64,000 bases of DNA. Source: Aciditerrimonas ferrireducens (GTDB lineage: Bacteria; Actinomycetota; Acidimicrobiia; Acidimicrobiales; UBA8190). Every line of letters begins with the position of its first letter. The stretch's first letter is position 1. Shown here one piece after another: positions 37,765 through 46,517 of this stretch. The DNA is taken from NCBI RefSeq assembly GCF_023130475.1, contig NZ_JAKHEX010000013.1, forward strand, positions 1 through 64,000. The letters run 5' to 3'. Under the pieces are notes generated by a model. That model saw only the letters and a program-made list of their open reading frames with translations. It ran no database searches and was not told the DNA's origin. The position numbers were made by a program, and so were the translations under genes.

Positions 37765-38478
37765 CTACCGCCGGGGGTTCCCGAACCGCACCGTGTCGGC
37801 CGGCGCCGCCGGCCGGTCCAGGCCACGGGCACCCGACGACCCCGTGCCCCCCGACCCGACTTCCACGGAACCGGCCTCCACTGGCCCGGGTCCCAGGGGG
37901 CCGAGGCCGGCGAGGTCTTCGGGCCGGTCGGCGTCGACCAGCTCGACCCGCTTCTCCTCGGGCCAGTCGTCCACCGGCACCAGGGTCGTCTCCGGATCCC
38001 TGAGCAGGGGCCGCAGGGACCGCTCGCCGGCGGCCAGGGCCAGGGCAGCCCGGGCGAGCGCCGACCCCGACCAGCGGGCGCAGAGCGGCTGGGGCCGACC
38101 CCCGAGGACCGGCACCACCGACCCGGAGCCGGGCCGTTCGAGCAGCCATCGGACGGTCCGGGTGCTCAGCCGGGGCAGGTCGCAGGCCGCGACCACCACG
38201 GGCCCCTCGACGCCGATCGCTGCCAGCCAGGACCAGCCGGCGACCAAGCCGGCGAGCGGACCGGCACCGGGCGGCTCCTCCCGAGCCACCGGCAGCCAGG
38301 GCACGGCCCCCGGGCCGACCTCCACCACGGGACCGCCGACGGCCGCCAGGGCCCGGGCCACCCGCCACGCCAGGGGAACCCCACCGACAAGAAGCGTGGC
38401 CTTGTCGACACCCATGCGGCGGCTGGTCCCGCCGGTCAGCAGCACTGCTCCCCGACCAGCGGTCGGCGCACCCGTCAC
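37765..38478 (-). CDS. mobA: Molybdenum cofactor guanylyltransferase MobA
   Basis: A 237-residue nucleotidyltransferase: AVLLTGGTSRRMGVDKATLLVGG is the GTP loop, VVVAACDLPRLSTRTVRWLL the Mg site region, and VPVLGGRPQPLCARW follows. It attaches GMP (or CMP) to molybdopterin. The start is GTG at 38478. The last ~30 residues are a Gly/Ser/Pro-rich tail. It is nine bases upstream of moaE. Confidence 0.88.
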   Translation of the reverse strand: MTGAPTAGRGAVLLTGGTSRRMGVDKATLLVGGVPLAWRVARALAAVGGPVVEVGPGAVPWLPVAREEPPGAGPLAGLVAGWSWLAAIGVEGPVVVAACDLPRLSTRTVRWLLERPGSGSVVPVLGGRPQPLCARWSGSALARAALALAAGERSLRPLLRDPETTLVPVDDWPEEKRVELVDADRPEDLAGLGPLGPGPVEAGSVEVGSGGTGSSGARGLDRPAAPADTVRFGNPRR

Positions 38479-38528
38479 GAACCCGTCCTGCCCCGACCGG
38501 CTTCCCGCACCCCGGGGCCGCGGGCCGA

Positions 38529-38945
38529 TCAGGCCGGCTGCTGGGGCAGCGCCGAGGAAGGACTGGTCGAGGAACCGTCCTGCCCCATCGGGGGGATGCC
38601 GGCGGGCAGGCCCGGCCGCACCAGCTCCGGGTAGCTGCGCGCGTCGAAGGCGGCGATGAACTGGCGGACGGCGCTCGGCAGGGGCACCACCACCGACCGA
38701 CGCCACCAGCCGCTGCGTTCCACCAGGACTTCGCTCTTGCAGACCTTGACGCCCCGCACCCGTGGATCGGCACTGACGACCGCACCGAGGTAGACCGCAA
38801 CGGCACATTCCCGGGAATTGGCGGGGACGCCCCGCACGCCGGCTGCGGCCAGCGAAGCCGCCACCTCCCCGGGCGTGGCGCCCAGGGAATGCAGCAGCGC
38901 TGCCGTCTGCTGCCGGACGACCGTCCGTTCGCTGCTCCGTCTCAC
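38529..38945 (-). CDS. Conserved hypothetical small protein
   Basis: A 138-residue protein with no signal peptide or membrane helix. It has an N-terminal helical part (ALLHSLGATPGEVAASLAAAGVRG), a segment NSRECAVAVYLGAVVSAD with a Cys, a Trp-Trp pair, and a Pro/Ser-rich end. The ribosome-binding site GGGAGG places the start at the second of two GTG codons (38945). The pattern is familiar from actinobacterial proteins of unknown role; I do not assign a function. Confidence 0.65.
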   Translation of the reverse strand: MRRSSERTVVRQQTAALLHSLGATPGEVAASLAAAGVRGVPANSRECAVAVYLGAVVSADPRVRGVKVCKSEVLVERSGWWRRSVVVPLPSAVRQFIAAFDARSYPELVRPGLPAGIPPMGQDGSSTSPSSALPQQPA

Positions 38946-39095
38946 GGGCACCTCCCGTTTGCTTGCGCTCGGGTGGCCCCACCTGGCACGACCAGCCGGC
39001 CTGCCGGCACCTGCCCCGGATGGGGCGCCCCTCCCGCTTCCATTCTCCCACCCCTCACCGCCCCGGTGGCAAGGGGAATTTCGCCGAGCCCACCC

Positions 39096-41486
39096 TCAGG
39101 GGGTCTGAAGAGCGTCGACCAGGGCGGACCGGAGGGCCGCCTGGCGAGAGGGCAGGCGGATGGGCTGGCCGCTGGCCCGCTCGACGACGTAGAAGACGTC
39201 CACCGCTTCGGCCCCGAGCGTCTGGGCCCGGGCGGCCACGACGTCGAGGCCGAGCTCGGCGAGGGCTCGGGTGAGGTGCCAGAGCAGGCCCGGGCGGTCG
39301 GCGGTGCGGACCTCAACCACGGTGGCCGACGCCGACGCCCCGGGCTCCAGCTCGACCGAGGTGACCGGGGGGTAGGCCTGGGCCGGTCGTCGACCGGGCC
39401 CGTAGGTCCGGGCCCGCTCCGCCAGCCGTTCGGCCAGGGGGAGCCGGCCCCGTCGGGCGGCCTCGACCTCGTCGGCCAGCCGGTCCCACGACGGCCACCG
39501 GCCGAGGACCGGTTCGCAGACGAAGCGCTCGAGGGCGACGCCGTCCACGGCGCTGACGTCCGCCGAGCGGACGTCGAGCCCTTGCAGGCTGAGGACCCCG
39601 GTGACCGCAGCCAGGAGGCCCGGCTGGTCGGGGGCGGCCACCACGACGACCGGCGGCTCGGCGTGGAGCACCGCCCGGCCGAGGTCTCGGGCCCGGGCGG
39701 CCAGCCGGCGTTCCTCGGGCGTCGGCTGCCGACCGACGGGCCGGTCGCTCGGGGGCTCGCCCCGGAGGACCGCGGCGGTGGCGGCCACCAGGTCCCGGAC
39801 CAGCCCGGCCTTCCACGGGGTCCAGGCGGCCGGCCCGGTGGCCCGGCCGTCGGCCTCGGCCAGGCAGGCCAGCGCTTCGAGGGTCTCGCGGTCCTCGACC
39901 TGGGCCGCCACGTGGGCGACGGTGGCCGGGTCACCGAGGTCCCGACGGGTGGCGACGTCGGGCAGCAGCAGGTGGAGCCGCACCAGCCGGCCGAGCCGTT
40001 CCTGGTCCTCCGGGGGGAGACCCATGCGTTCCCCCATGGCCCGGGCCAGCTCGGCGCCCACCTCGACGTGGTCGCCGGGGTAGCCCTTGCCGATGTCGTG
40101 CAGCAGGCACCCGAGCAGGACCAGGTCCGGCCGAGCGGTGCGCTCGGCCCGGGCGGCCGCCCGGGCGGCGGTCTCGAGGAGGTGTCGGTCGACGGTGTAG
40201 CGGTGGTAGGCGTTGCGCTGCGGCTTGTTCGCCACCGCCCGCCATTCGGGGAGCAGGTGGCGCAGCAGGCCGTAGCGCTCGAGGGCCTCGAGGGCGTCGA
40301 CCGCGGGCGCCCCGGCGGCCAGGACACGGACGAGGCTCTGGCGGAGGGTCGCGGGCCAGGGGACCGGAACGCGCCGCGGGGCGGCTGCGAGGCGGGCCAG
40401 GGAGGCCCGCTGGATCGGCAGGCGCCGCTCGGCGGCCACCGCCCCCAGGCGCAGGGCCAGGCTCGGGTCGGCCAGGTCGGCCTGGTCGGGGTCGAGGGCC
40501 ACCTCCCGCCCTGCCGGCCGCTCGGCCCAGGTGACCGGGAGGATGGCCACCCCCGGCTCCACCCGCTCGGGGCTCGGGCCGCCCCGCCGGGCCGACCAGC
40601 GCCGCCGGGGGGCGCCCGAGGCGGCCAGGACCCGCTGCCAGAGCTGCTGACCCTCGACGGCGATGGTCCGGCCGGCTTCGGCCACCTGAGCCATGAGGGC
40701 GTCGGCGTCGCGCAGGCCGAGGGCGGCCGCCACGTCGTCCTGGGCCTGGAGGACCAGCCGGTCACGACTGGCCGGGTGCCGACGGTGCAGCTCGGCCCGC
40801 ACCCCCAGGAGCTGGCGCCGACTGGCCCCGAGCGCGGCGAGGTCCACCACGTCGGCCACCTCCGGCCGCCCCTGGCCGAGCGCCAGGAGCACCTCGGCGT
40901 CCCGGAGCCCGCCGCTCGCCTCCTTGAGGTCCGGCTCCAAGAGGAACGCCAGGTCCCCGAGCCGCTCGCGCCGCTCGGCGGCCTGGTCGGCCAGCAGCGG
41001 GGCGAGGCGGGCGCTACTGGCCGCCCACTGGGCCCGGGCCTGCTCGCCGACCCGCGCGGCAAGGACCGGGTCCCCGGCCACCAGTCGGAGGTCCAGGAGG
41101 CCGAGCTGGACCCGCAGGTCCTCTCGGGCGACGGCCAGAGCCTCCGCAGGCCGGCGGACCGCGTGGTCCAGGCGGGCCCCGGCGTCCCAGATCGGGTACC
41201 AGAGGGCCTCGGCCACCGCCTCGACCCCGTTCCAGCCGTCGTGGAGGAGCAGCAGGTCGAGGTCGCTGCCCAGGCAGAGCTCCCGGCGGCCGTAGCTCCC
41301 CAGGGCACAGAGGGCGAGACCCGGCCGTCCCGCCCCCCTTGGGCCGACAGCCGCCTCGAAGAGCCCAGTCAGCCACTGGTCGACCAGGTCGGTCAGGGCA
41401 CCGAGCAGCCCGTCCCCGACGACGGCCTCCTGGTCGGCCACCCGCTGGCCCAGCGCCGCCCAGGACACCGGGCGGGACCGTAGCAC
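39096..41486 (-). CDS. glnD: [Protein-PII] uridylyltransferase/uridylyl-removing enzyme
   Basis: A 796-residue nitrogen sensor. The nucleotidyltransferase site is ALGSYGRRELCLGSDLDLLLLHDG (positions ~60-84), followed by the GlnD helical region, an HD domain (LLGCLLHDIGKGYPGDHVEVGAEL) and two ACT domains at the C terminus (PDQPGLLAAVTGVLSLQGL; ADRPGLLWHLTRALAELGL). It modifies PII in response to glutamine. No glnB, glnK or amtB is near, unlike in Streptomyces. Confidence 0.94.
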   Translation of the reverse strand: MLRSRPVSWAALGQRVADQEAVVGDGLLGALTDLVDQWLTGLFEAAVGPRGAGRPGLALCALGSYGRRELCLGSDLDLLLLHDGWNGVEAVAEALWYPIWDAGARLDHAVRRPAEALAVAREDLRVQLGLLDLRLVAGDPVLAARVGEQARAQWAASSARLAPLLADQAAERRERLGDLAFLLEPDLKEASGGLRDAEVLLALGQGRPEVADVVDLAALGASRRQLLGVRAELHRRHPASRDRLVLQAQDDVAAALGLRDADALMAQVAEAGRTIAVEGQQLWQRVLAASGAPRRRWSARRGGPSPERVEPGVAILPVTWAERPAGREVALDPDQADLADPSLALRLGAVAAERRLPIQRASLARLAAAPRRVPVPWPATLRQSLVRVLAAGAPAVDALEALERYGLLRHLLPEWRAVANKPQRNAYHRYTVDRHLLETAARAAARAERTARPDLVLLGCLLHDIGKGYPGDHVEVGAELARAMGERMGLPPEDQERLGRLVRLHLLLPDVATRRDLGDPATVAHVAAQVEDRETLEALACLAEADGRATGPAAWTPWKAGLVRDLVAATAAVLRGEPPSDRPVGRQPTPEERRLAARARDLGRAVLHAEPPVVVVAAPDQPGLLAAVTGVLSLQGLDVRSADVSAVDGVALERFVCEPVLGRWPSWDRLADEVEAARRGRLPLAERLAERARTYGPGRRPAQAYPPVTSVELEPGASASATVVEVRTADRPGLLWHLTRALAELGLDVVAARAQTLGAEAVDVFYVVERASGQPIRLPSRQAALRSALVDALQTP

Positions 41487-41544
41487 CGCGGCCCGAGCAC
41501 CCGTCCTCTCGACTGGCGGGTCAACGACGTGTCACGATCCGGCC

Positions 41545-43155
41545 ATGCCGGAACGGTCGTGGTGGGGCTGGGGCACCGACACCGGGGCGCTGTCGGACGA
41601 GGAGGTCGAGGGGATCGCCGAGGTCCTCCGCCGACGCTTCGGCGTCGAGGCCCGCCGCCGCCGGCCACCGGCGGTCAGCCAGCTGGACCTGCCGGCTCCC
41701 CGGGTGAGTCCGCCCCGGTCCCTGGCGGAGATCGCCAGCATGAGCGCCCAGGACCGTGCCGGGCACGCCATGGGCAAGGCGTTCCGGGACGTCGTCCGGG
41801 CCCTCCGGGGCCAGCTCGACCACCCCCCCGACGCCGTCCTGCGGCCCCGCACCGAAGCCGAGGTGGCCGCCGTGCTCGACTGGTGCAGCTCGGCCGGGAT
41901 CGCCGCCGTCCCCTACGGCGGTGGCAGCAGCGTGGTCGGGGGGGTGGAGCCCGACGTCGGCGAGGACTACGCCGGGGCGGTCTCGGTCGACCTCGGGGCC
42001 CTCGACCAGGTCCTGGAGATCGACGAGGTCTCCCAAGCGGCCCGGGTCCAGGCCGGGGTCCTCGGGCCGAGCCTGGAGGCCCAGCTGCGGCCGGCGGGCC
42101 TGACCCTCCGGCACTTCCCCCAGTCCTTCGAGTTCTCCACCCTTGGCGGCTGGGTGGCCACCCGGGCGGGGGGCCACTTCGCCACCGGGCCGACCCACAT
42201 CGACGACCTGGTCGAAGCCCTCCGGGTCGTGACCCCGGCCGGCACCCTCGAGACCCGCCGCCTGCCGGGCTCGGGGGCCGGGCCCTCCCCCGACCGGCTC
42301 TTCCTCGGCTCCGAGGGGAGCCTCGGGGTCATCACCGAGGCCTGGGTCCGCCTCCGGCCCCGGCCCCGCTTCCGGGCCGGGGGTTCTTGCCGGTTCCCGG
42401 ACTTCCTCGCTGGCGCCCAAGCGGTCCGGGCCCTCGCCCAGTCCGGCCTCATGCCAGCCAACTGCCGCCTGGTCGACCCGGCCGAGGCCCAGGTGAACGG
42501 CATCGGGGACGGCCACGAGGCGGTACTCCTGGTCGGCTTCGAGTCGGCCGACCACCCGGTCACCGCCTGGGCCGCCCGGGCCGAGGAGCTGGTCCGGGAC
42601 CACGGCGGGGTCCCCGAGGGCAGCTGGACCGGCGGGGAAGCCACGGCCGAGGCGGCACCAGGGCGACCCGACGCGAGCGCCGCCTGGCGGGACGCCTTCC
42701 TCCGGGCTCCCTACGTCCGGGACGTCCTCGTCCAGCTGGGCATGGTCTGCGAGACCTTCGAGACTGCGGTGACCTGGGACCGCTTCGAGCACCTCCACGC
42801 CACGGTCACCGAGGCCGTCCGGGGAGCCCTCGAGGAGGTCGGGGCCGGCACCGGGGTCCTCACCTGCCGCTTCACCCACGTCTACCCCGACGGGCCCGCC
42901 CCCTACTTCACTCTCGTGGCCCCCGGCCGGGAGGGTGCCGAGCTCGAGCAGTGGGACACCGTGAAGGCCGCCGCCCAGGAGGCCGTCCTCGCCGCCGGCG
43001 GCACCGTCACCCACCACCACGCCGTCGGCCGGGTCCACCGCCCGTGGTACGACCGGCAGCGCCCCGCCCTCTTCGGTGCCGCCCTCCAGGCGGCCAAGGC
43101 CACCCTGGACCCCGCGTGGGTCTGCAACCCCGGGGTCCTCGTCGACAAGCCCTGA
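41545..43155 (+). CDS. FAD-binding oxidoreductase, alkyl-dihydroxyacetonephosphate synthase-like
   Basis: A 536-residue VAO-type flavoprotein. FAD domain: PDAVLRPRTEAEVAAVLDW, VPYGGGSSVVGGVEP, RHFPQSFEFSTLGGWVATR, GGHFATGPTHIDDLV. The C-terminal cap has VLTCRFTHVYPDGPAPYFT and the active-site motif HHHAVGRVHRPWYDRQ seen in AgpS. It probably makes ether-lipid precursors or oxidises a hydroxy acid. Both families share this fold; the HHHAVGR motif favours AgpS. Confidence 0.85.
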   Translation: MPERSWWGWGTDTGALSDEEVEGIAEVLRRRFGVEARRRRPPAVSQLDLPAPRVSPPRSLAEIASMSAQDRAGHAMGKAFRDVVRALRGQLDHPPDAVLRPRTEAEVAAVLDWCSSAGIAAVPYGGGSSVVGGVEPDVGEDYAGAVSVDLGALDQVLEIDEVSQAARVQAGVLGPSLEAQLRPAGLTLRHFPQSFEFSTLGGWVATRAGGHFATGPTHIDDLVEALRVVTPAGTLETRRLPGSGAGPSPDRLFLGSEGSLGVITEAWVRLRPRPRFRAGGSCRFPDFLAGAQAVRALAQSGLMPANCRLVDPAEAQVNGIGDGHEAVLLVGFESADHPVTAWAARAEELVRDHGGVPEGSWTGGEATAEAAPGRPDASAAWRDAFLRAPYVRDVLVQLGMVCETFETAVTWDRFEHLHATVTEAVRGALEEVGAGTGVLTCRFTHVYPDGPAPYFTLVAPGREGAELEQWDTVKAAAQEAVLAAGGTVTHHHAVGRVHRPWYDRQRPALFGAALQAAKATLDPAWVCNPGVLVDKP

Positions 43156-43255
43156 GCCAGGTCCCTGGGTCGACAGGTCCCTGGGCCGCGAGCACCCCGG
43201 CCCGCCCCCGCCCCTGACCGGGCCCCTCGGCCGCCTTGGCTAGGCTCGCCCCCAC

Positions 43256-43327
43256 GGCGGCGTGGCCGAGTGGTTCAGGCAGGGGCCTGCAAAGCCCTTC
43301 ACCCGGGTTCGATTCCCGGCGCCGCCT
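43256..43327 (+). tRNA. tRNA-Cys (anticodon GCA)
   Basis: Acceptor GGCGGCG/CGCCGCC, D stem GCC/GGC, anticodon stem GGGGC/GCCCT with loop CTGCAAA (GCA), T stem CCGGG/CCCGG with TTCGATT. Discriminator T; CCA not encoded. A TAGGCT -10-like hexamer (43241-43246) lies ten bases upstream. Confidence 0.95.
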
Positions 43328-43387
43328 CGCAGCGGGGCGCGCGAGGCCGGCCGGGCCGCCCGACGACGAGCAGGGACGGGGGTAGGG

Positions 43388-43927
43388 ATGGCGGCGTGGA
43401 GGCCAGGAGCGGCGAAGGGTCGAGGCCCGAACCGAGCGAGCCGGGCCGCCGGCTCCAGGGCTGCCTCTGCAGGGGCCGCGCTGGTGGCCACCTGGCGCTG
43501 CGCCGCCCGGCCCGCCGCCCTCGGCCTGGCCGCCAGCCGGGGCCTCCTGGGGCTGGTGGCCCTGGTGCGCCCGAGCGTGTCGGCCCGGCTCTGGGTGCGG
43601 GACGAGGACGCGGCCTCCCCGGGGGGGCGGGTCCTGGCCCGGGCCCTCGGGGGACGGGACCTGGCCCTGGCCCTGGGGTGCCTCCTGAGCGCCCGAGCCG
43701 GTGAGCCGATCCGCGGCTGGGTGGAGGCCGGCGCCCTGGCCGACAGCGGCGACCTCCTGGCCACGGTGGCGGCCTGGCGGTCCCTGCCCCCGGCGCGGCG
43801 CCGAGCCGTGGCCCTCCTGGCCAGTGGGGCCGCCGTGCTCGGCTGGGCCGCCGCACCGCTGGTCGACCGCGGCACGGCCCCCTCCCGAGCGGCTCGTCGT
43901 CCCTGGGACCGGCTCCGCCGGACCTGA
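43388..43927 (+). CDS. Small predicted membrane protein (unknown function)
   Basis: A 179-residue protein, start ATG at 43388. A basic Ala-rich N terminus is followed by hydrophobic stretches (LVATWRCAARPAALGLAAS, LARALGGRDLALALGCLLS, LLASGAAVLGWAAAPLV). The central VLARALGGRDLALALG...WVEAGALADSGDLLATVAA is like DUF4267-type actinobacterial membrane proteins. It ends exactly where the deacetylase gene begins, so the two are probably co-transcribed. Confidence 0.6.
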   Translation: MAAWRPGAAKGRGPNRASRAAGSRAASAGAALVATWRCAARPAALGLAASRGLLGLVALVRPSVSARLWVRDEDAASPGGRVLARALGGRDLALALGCLLSARAGEPIRGWVEAGALADSGDLLATVAAWRSLPPARRRAVALLASGAAVLGWAAAPLVDRGTAPSRAARRPWDRLRRT

Positions 43928-44958
43928 TGCTGGCCTTCGTGACCACCGCCCGGGTGCCCCACGACACGGGACCCTGGCACCCCGAGCGGCCGGCCCGCCT
44001 GGCCGCTGTGCAGGACGGCCTGGTGGAAGCGGCCCTGGCCGACGCCGTGGTGCCCGTGAACCCCCGGCCGGCCAGCCCCGAGGAGCTCCAAGCGGTCCAC
44101 GACGCCGCCTACCTGGCCCGTCTGGCCCGCGTGAGCGCCGAGGGCGGCGGGGCCCTGGACCCTGACACGGTGGTCGGCCCGCGGTCCTACGAGGCTGCGG
44201 TATTGGGAGCCGGCGGGGCCCTGGCCCTCGTCGAGGCCCTCGAGGCCGGCCGGGCCGAGGTCGGCCTGCTGGCCGCTCGCCCCCCCGGACACCACGCCAC
44301 CGCGGACCAGGCGATGGGCTTCTGCCTGATCAACCACGTGGCGGTGGTGGCGGCCCACCTGCGCCGGCGGGGTGAGCGGGTGGCGGTGGTCGACTGGGAC
44401 GTCCACCACGGCAACGGCACCCAGGCCATCTTCTGGGACGACCCGGGGGTCCTCTACTGCTCGACCCACCAGGACCCCCTCTACCCCGGCAGCGGCGGGC
44501 TGGCCGAGACCGGCGGGCCCCACGCCCCGGGGGCCACCGTCAACGTGCCCCTGCCCCCCGGGGCGACCGGCGACGTGGTCCTTCGGGCCTTCGACGAGGT
44601 CATCGGTCCCGCGGTCGCCGAGTTCGGGCCCACCTGGGTGCTCGTCTCGGCGGGCTTCGACGCCCATCGGGCCGACCCGCTGGCGGACCTGCAGCTGAGC
44701 GCCGGGGACTTCGCCGAGCTGGGTCGCCGGGTCCGGGAGCTCGCCCCCCGGCCGGGCCGTCTGCTGTTCGTCCTGGAGGGCGGGTACGACCTCGACGCCC
44801 TCCGGCTCTCGATCGGGGCCACCCTGGCCAGCGCCCTCGGCGAGCCCTACCGCCCCGAGCGGCCCACCAGCGGCGGGCCCGGCGCCGAGGCGGTGCGAGC
44901 CGCTGCCGCTCGGCACGCCGAGCTGGCCAGCGAGCGCCGTCCCCGCCTGATACCCTGA
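43927..44958 (+). CDS. Histone deacetylase family protein (acetoin-utilisation/polyamine deacetylase type)
   Basis: A 343-residue zinc amidohydrolase. Motifs: RPPGHHATADQAMGFCLINHVAVVAAHL (catalytic His pair), VAVVDWDVHHGNGTQ (zinc ligands Asp, His), STHQDPLYPGSGG, VSAGFDAHRADPLADLQLS (third zinc ligand) and LEGGYDLDAL. It removes acetyl groups from polyamines or proteins. Its stop and the next start share bases (TGATG). Confidence 0.92.
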   Translation: MLAFVTTARVPHDTGPWHPERPARLAAVQDGLVEAALADAVVPVNPRPASPEELQAVHDAAYLARLARVSAEGGGALDPDTVVGPRSYEAAVLGAGGALALVEALEAGRAEVGLLAARPPGHHATADQAMGFCLINHVAVVAAHLRRRGERVAVVDWDVHHGNGTQAIFWDDPGVLYCSTHQDPLYPGSGGLAETGGPHAPGATVNVPLPPGATGDVVLRAFDEVIGPAVAEFGPTWVLVSAGFDAHRADPLADLQLSAGDFAELGRRVRELAPRPGRLLFVLEGGYDLDALRLSIGATLASALGEPYRPERPTSGGPGAEAVRAAAARHAELASERRPRLIP

Positions 44959-45158
44959 TGGGTATGTGCAGAGCGGTGACGTGCAAGCGGTGCGGCCGGC
45001 CCACCTGGGCGGGCTGCGGCCGTCATGTGGAGCAGGTCCTCGGTCACGTGCCCCCCTCGAAGCGTTGCCAGTGCGACGCGAAGGGCGGGAGCGCCTCGTC
45101 GGCCGGCGCGGCCAGGCCCGGCCTGCTGGCCCGGCTGCGGGGGGCCAGGAGCCACTAG
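44958..45158 (+). CDS. Small Cys-rich protein (putative metal binding)
   Basis: A 66-residue protein with CxxC (CKRCGRPTWAGCGRH) and a later CQCDAK, followed by an Arg/Ala tail. Similar short proteins, starting MCRAVxC, are widely kept in actinobacteria and may bind zinc. The ATG at 44958 overlaps the deacetylase stop; an ATG at 44964 (MCRAVTC) is an alternative start. Confidence 0.7.
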   Translation: MGMCRAVTCKRCGRPTWAGCGRHVEQVLGHVPPSKRCQCDAKGGSASSAGAARPGLLARLRGARSH

Positions 45159-45841
45159 CTCCGCGGCACCCCCCGGTCGAAGACCTCGGGGTGGCGGGCC
45201 AGCTCGCACCTGGTCCGCCGGATGTGCCCCTCGAGGAGCCGACCGGCGTCCACCGGGTCCCGGCGCCGGAGGGCGTCGAGGAGCAGGTCGTGCTCGGCGT
45301 TCACCACCCAGTGCCGCCGGGGGCCGCTCAGGGTCATGTAGAGGCGCCGGTAGTGCTGGGTGGCGTTCCAGAGCCGCAGCACGGTGCCGGCCAAGGGCTC
45401 GGTGGTGCACCCGGCGTAGACGGCCAGGTGGAGCTCCCGGTCCAGGCGCAAGAACGCCTCGACCCCCGGCCAGGTCCGGATCCGCTCCTGGAGCTCCCCG
45501 AGTCGGTCCAGGTCCGCCGGCGAGAGGTTGGGCAGGCTGACCTCGAGGGCCAAGGGTTCGAGACGCTCCCGCATGCGGTAGAGCAGGTCGACCTCCGCCG
45601 GGCTCCGCCAGGGCACCCAGGCCCCCCGGTTGGCCTCGGTCTCCACCAGGCCCTCGGCCGCCAGGGTCCGCAAGGCCTCCCGGACCGGGACCCGACTGGT
45701 CCCGAGCAGGGCCGCCAGCTCCTCCTGGCGCAGCCGGCTCCCCGGCGGGAGGCGCCCGTCGAGGATCGCCTCGCGCAGCTCGGCCACCACCCGGTCGCTG
45801 GCGACGCCGACCGCCAGCTCGGCCGCCCCGTCCCCGCTCAC
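45155..45841 (-). CDS. GntR-family regulator, FCD domain
   Basis: A 228-residue repressor. Winged helix at about 14-75 (LREAILDGRLPPGSRLRQEELAALLGTSRVPVREALR motif in pieces), then an all-helical FCD effector domain with D...LH...HD/NAEHDLLLDALRRRD and LEGHIRRTR, whose His and Asp usually bind a metal and a carboxylate effector. The GTG at 45841 overlaps the VOC gene stop. It is likely to bind the palindromes between the VOC and E1 genes. Confidence 0.88.
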   Translation of the reverse strand: MSGDGAAELAVGVASDRVVAELREAILDGRLPPGSRLRQEELAALLGTSRVPVREALRTLAAEGLVETEANRGAWVPWRSPAEVDLLYRMRERLEPLALEVSLPNLSPADLDRLGELQERIRTWPGVEAFLRLDRELHLAVYAGCTTEPLAGTVLRLWNATQHYRRLYMTLSGPRRHWVVNAEHDLLLDALRRRDPVDAGRLLEGHIRRTRCELARHPEVFDRGVPRS

Positions 45842-46419
45842 CCCGAGGCCGTCCCACCCCCAGCGGCCAGGTGGGCCGCCCAGGCCGCGGCCGTGCCGCC
45901 GACCCGGTCGAAGGCCTTGCCGCCCGGGTAGGAGACCAGTTCGAACTGCATCCCCCAGGGAGCCCGGAAGTAGACCCAGCGCTGGCCCTCGCTCGGCCCG
46001 CTGCTCCTGGTCGGCTCCCCCATCACCTCGACCCCTCGCTCCTGGAGCCAGGCCACCGCCTGGTCCATGTCCTCCACGTAAAGGGCCACGTGGTGCCCGC
46101 CCACGTCGCTGTTCCGGGGCGGCTCCTGTCGCTGATCCGGCGCAGCGTACTGGAACACCTCGAAGATGACCTGGCCACCCAGCCGGAAGAAGTGCAGGCG
46201 CTCCATCCGAGCCCCGGGATCGACCCCCAGGTGCTCGACCATCCAGGCCCCGTCCCGCTCGAAGGGCCCGAGCGAGTAGAGGTACTCGCAGCCCAACACC
46301 TCCTCCAGCCAGGCCCGCGCCGCCTCGAGGTCCGGCACCGTGAACCCCACGTGGTCCAGCCGCACCAGGCCCGGCACGCCCCGGGCCCCCGCCGGCCCCG
46401 TCGCTCCACTCCCCGTCAT
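45838..46419 (-). CDS. VOC-family (glyoxalase/dioxygenase fold) protein
   Basis: A 193-residue protein with two beta-alpha-beta3 modules. RLDHVGFTVPDLEAARAWLEE starts the first; GGHHVALYVEDMDQAVAWL and WGMQFELVSYPGG form the second. Possible metal ligands are the His in LDHVGF, the His in GHHVAL and the Glu in QFELV. Members are glyoxalases, epimerases or ring-cleaving dioxygenases; the reaction is not clear. It is co-transcribed with the GntR gene and divergent from the E1 gene. Confidence 0.82.
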   Translation of the reverse strand: MTGSGATGPAGARGVPGLVRLDHVGFTVPDLEAARAWLEEVLGCEYLYSLGPFERDGAWMVEHLGVDPGARMERLHFFRLGGQVIFEVFQYAAPDQRQEPPRNSDVGGHHVALYVEDMDQAVAWLQERGVEVMGEPTRSSGPSEGQRWVYFRAPWGMQFELVSYPGGKAFDRVGGTAAAWAAHLAAGGGTASG

Positions 46420-46427
46420 GGATCCAT
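46418..46427. promoter_or_regulatory. Palindrome ATGGATCCAT at the VOC start codon
   Basis: A perfect ten-base palindrome that includes the VOC start codon. A minus-strand TAGAAT (-10-like) overlaps it at 46426-46431, seven bases from the ATG, so the transcript would be leaderless. It shares the core TGGATCCA with the stronger site at 46480, so it is probably a second, weaker GntR operator giving autoregulation. Confidence 0.5.
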
Positions 46428-46474
46428 TCTATGCCCAACATCGGCACAGTCCCAGGAGGATCTGCGAACTTGCC

Positions 46475-46502
46475 TTGACATTGGATCCAATCGTGACAGA
46501 CT
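46475..46502 (+). promoter_or_regulatory. Promoter of the E1-E2 operon
   Basis: TTGACA (46475-46480), a perfect -35 box, is followed after 16 bases by CAGACT as the -10. The operator palindrome fills the spacer. The E1 ATG is 15 bases downstream, with GGAGG (46510-46514) as ribosome-binding site. Confidence 0.6.
46480..46491. promoter_or_regulatory. GntR operator ATTGGATCCAAT
   Basis: A perfect 12-base palindrome lying between the -35 and -10 boxes of the E1 promoter, where a bound repressor would block RNA polymerase. From memory, the same sequence is the operator of the Caulobacter GntR/FCD regulator VanR, which responds to vanillate. This supports binding by the adjacent GntR/FCD protein, but does not show that the effector is the same. 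Confidence 0.7.
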
Positions 46503-46517
46503 GGCGGCGGAGGAACG

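Noticed and set aside
43156-43255. Direct repeat of AGGTCCCTGGG after the AgpS-like gene as a mobile-element border
   Set aside because: Two short copies only, no terminal inverted repeats or transposase.
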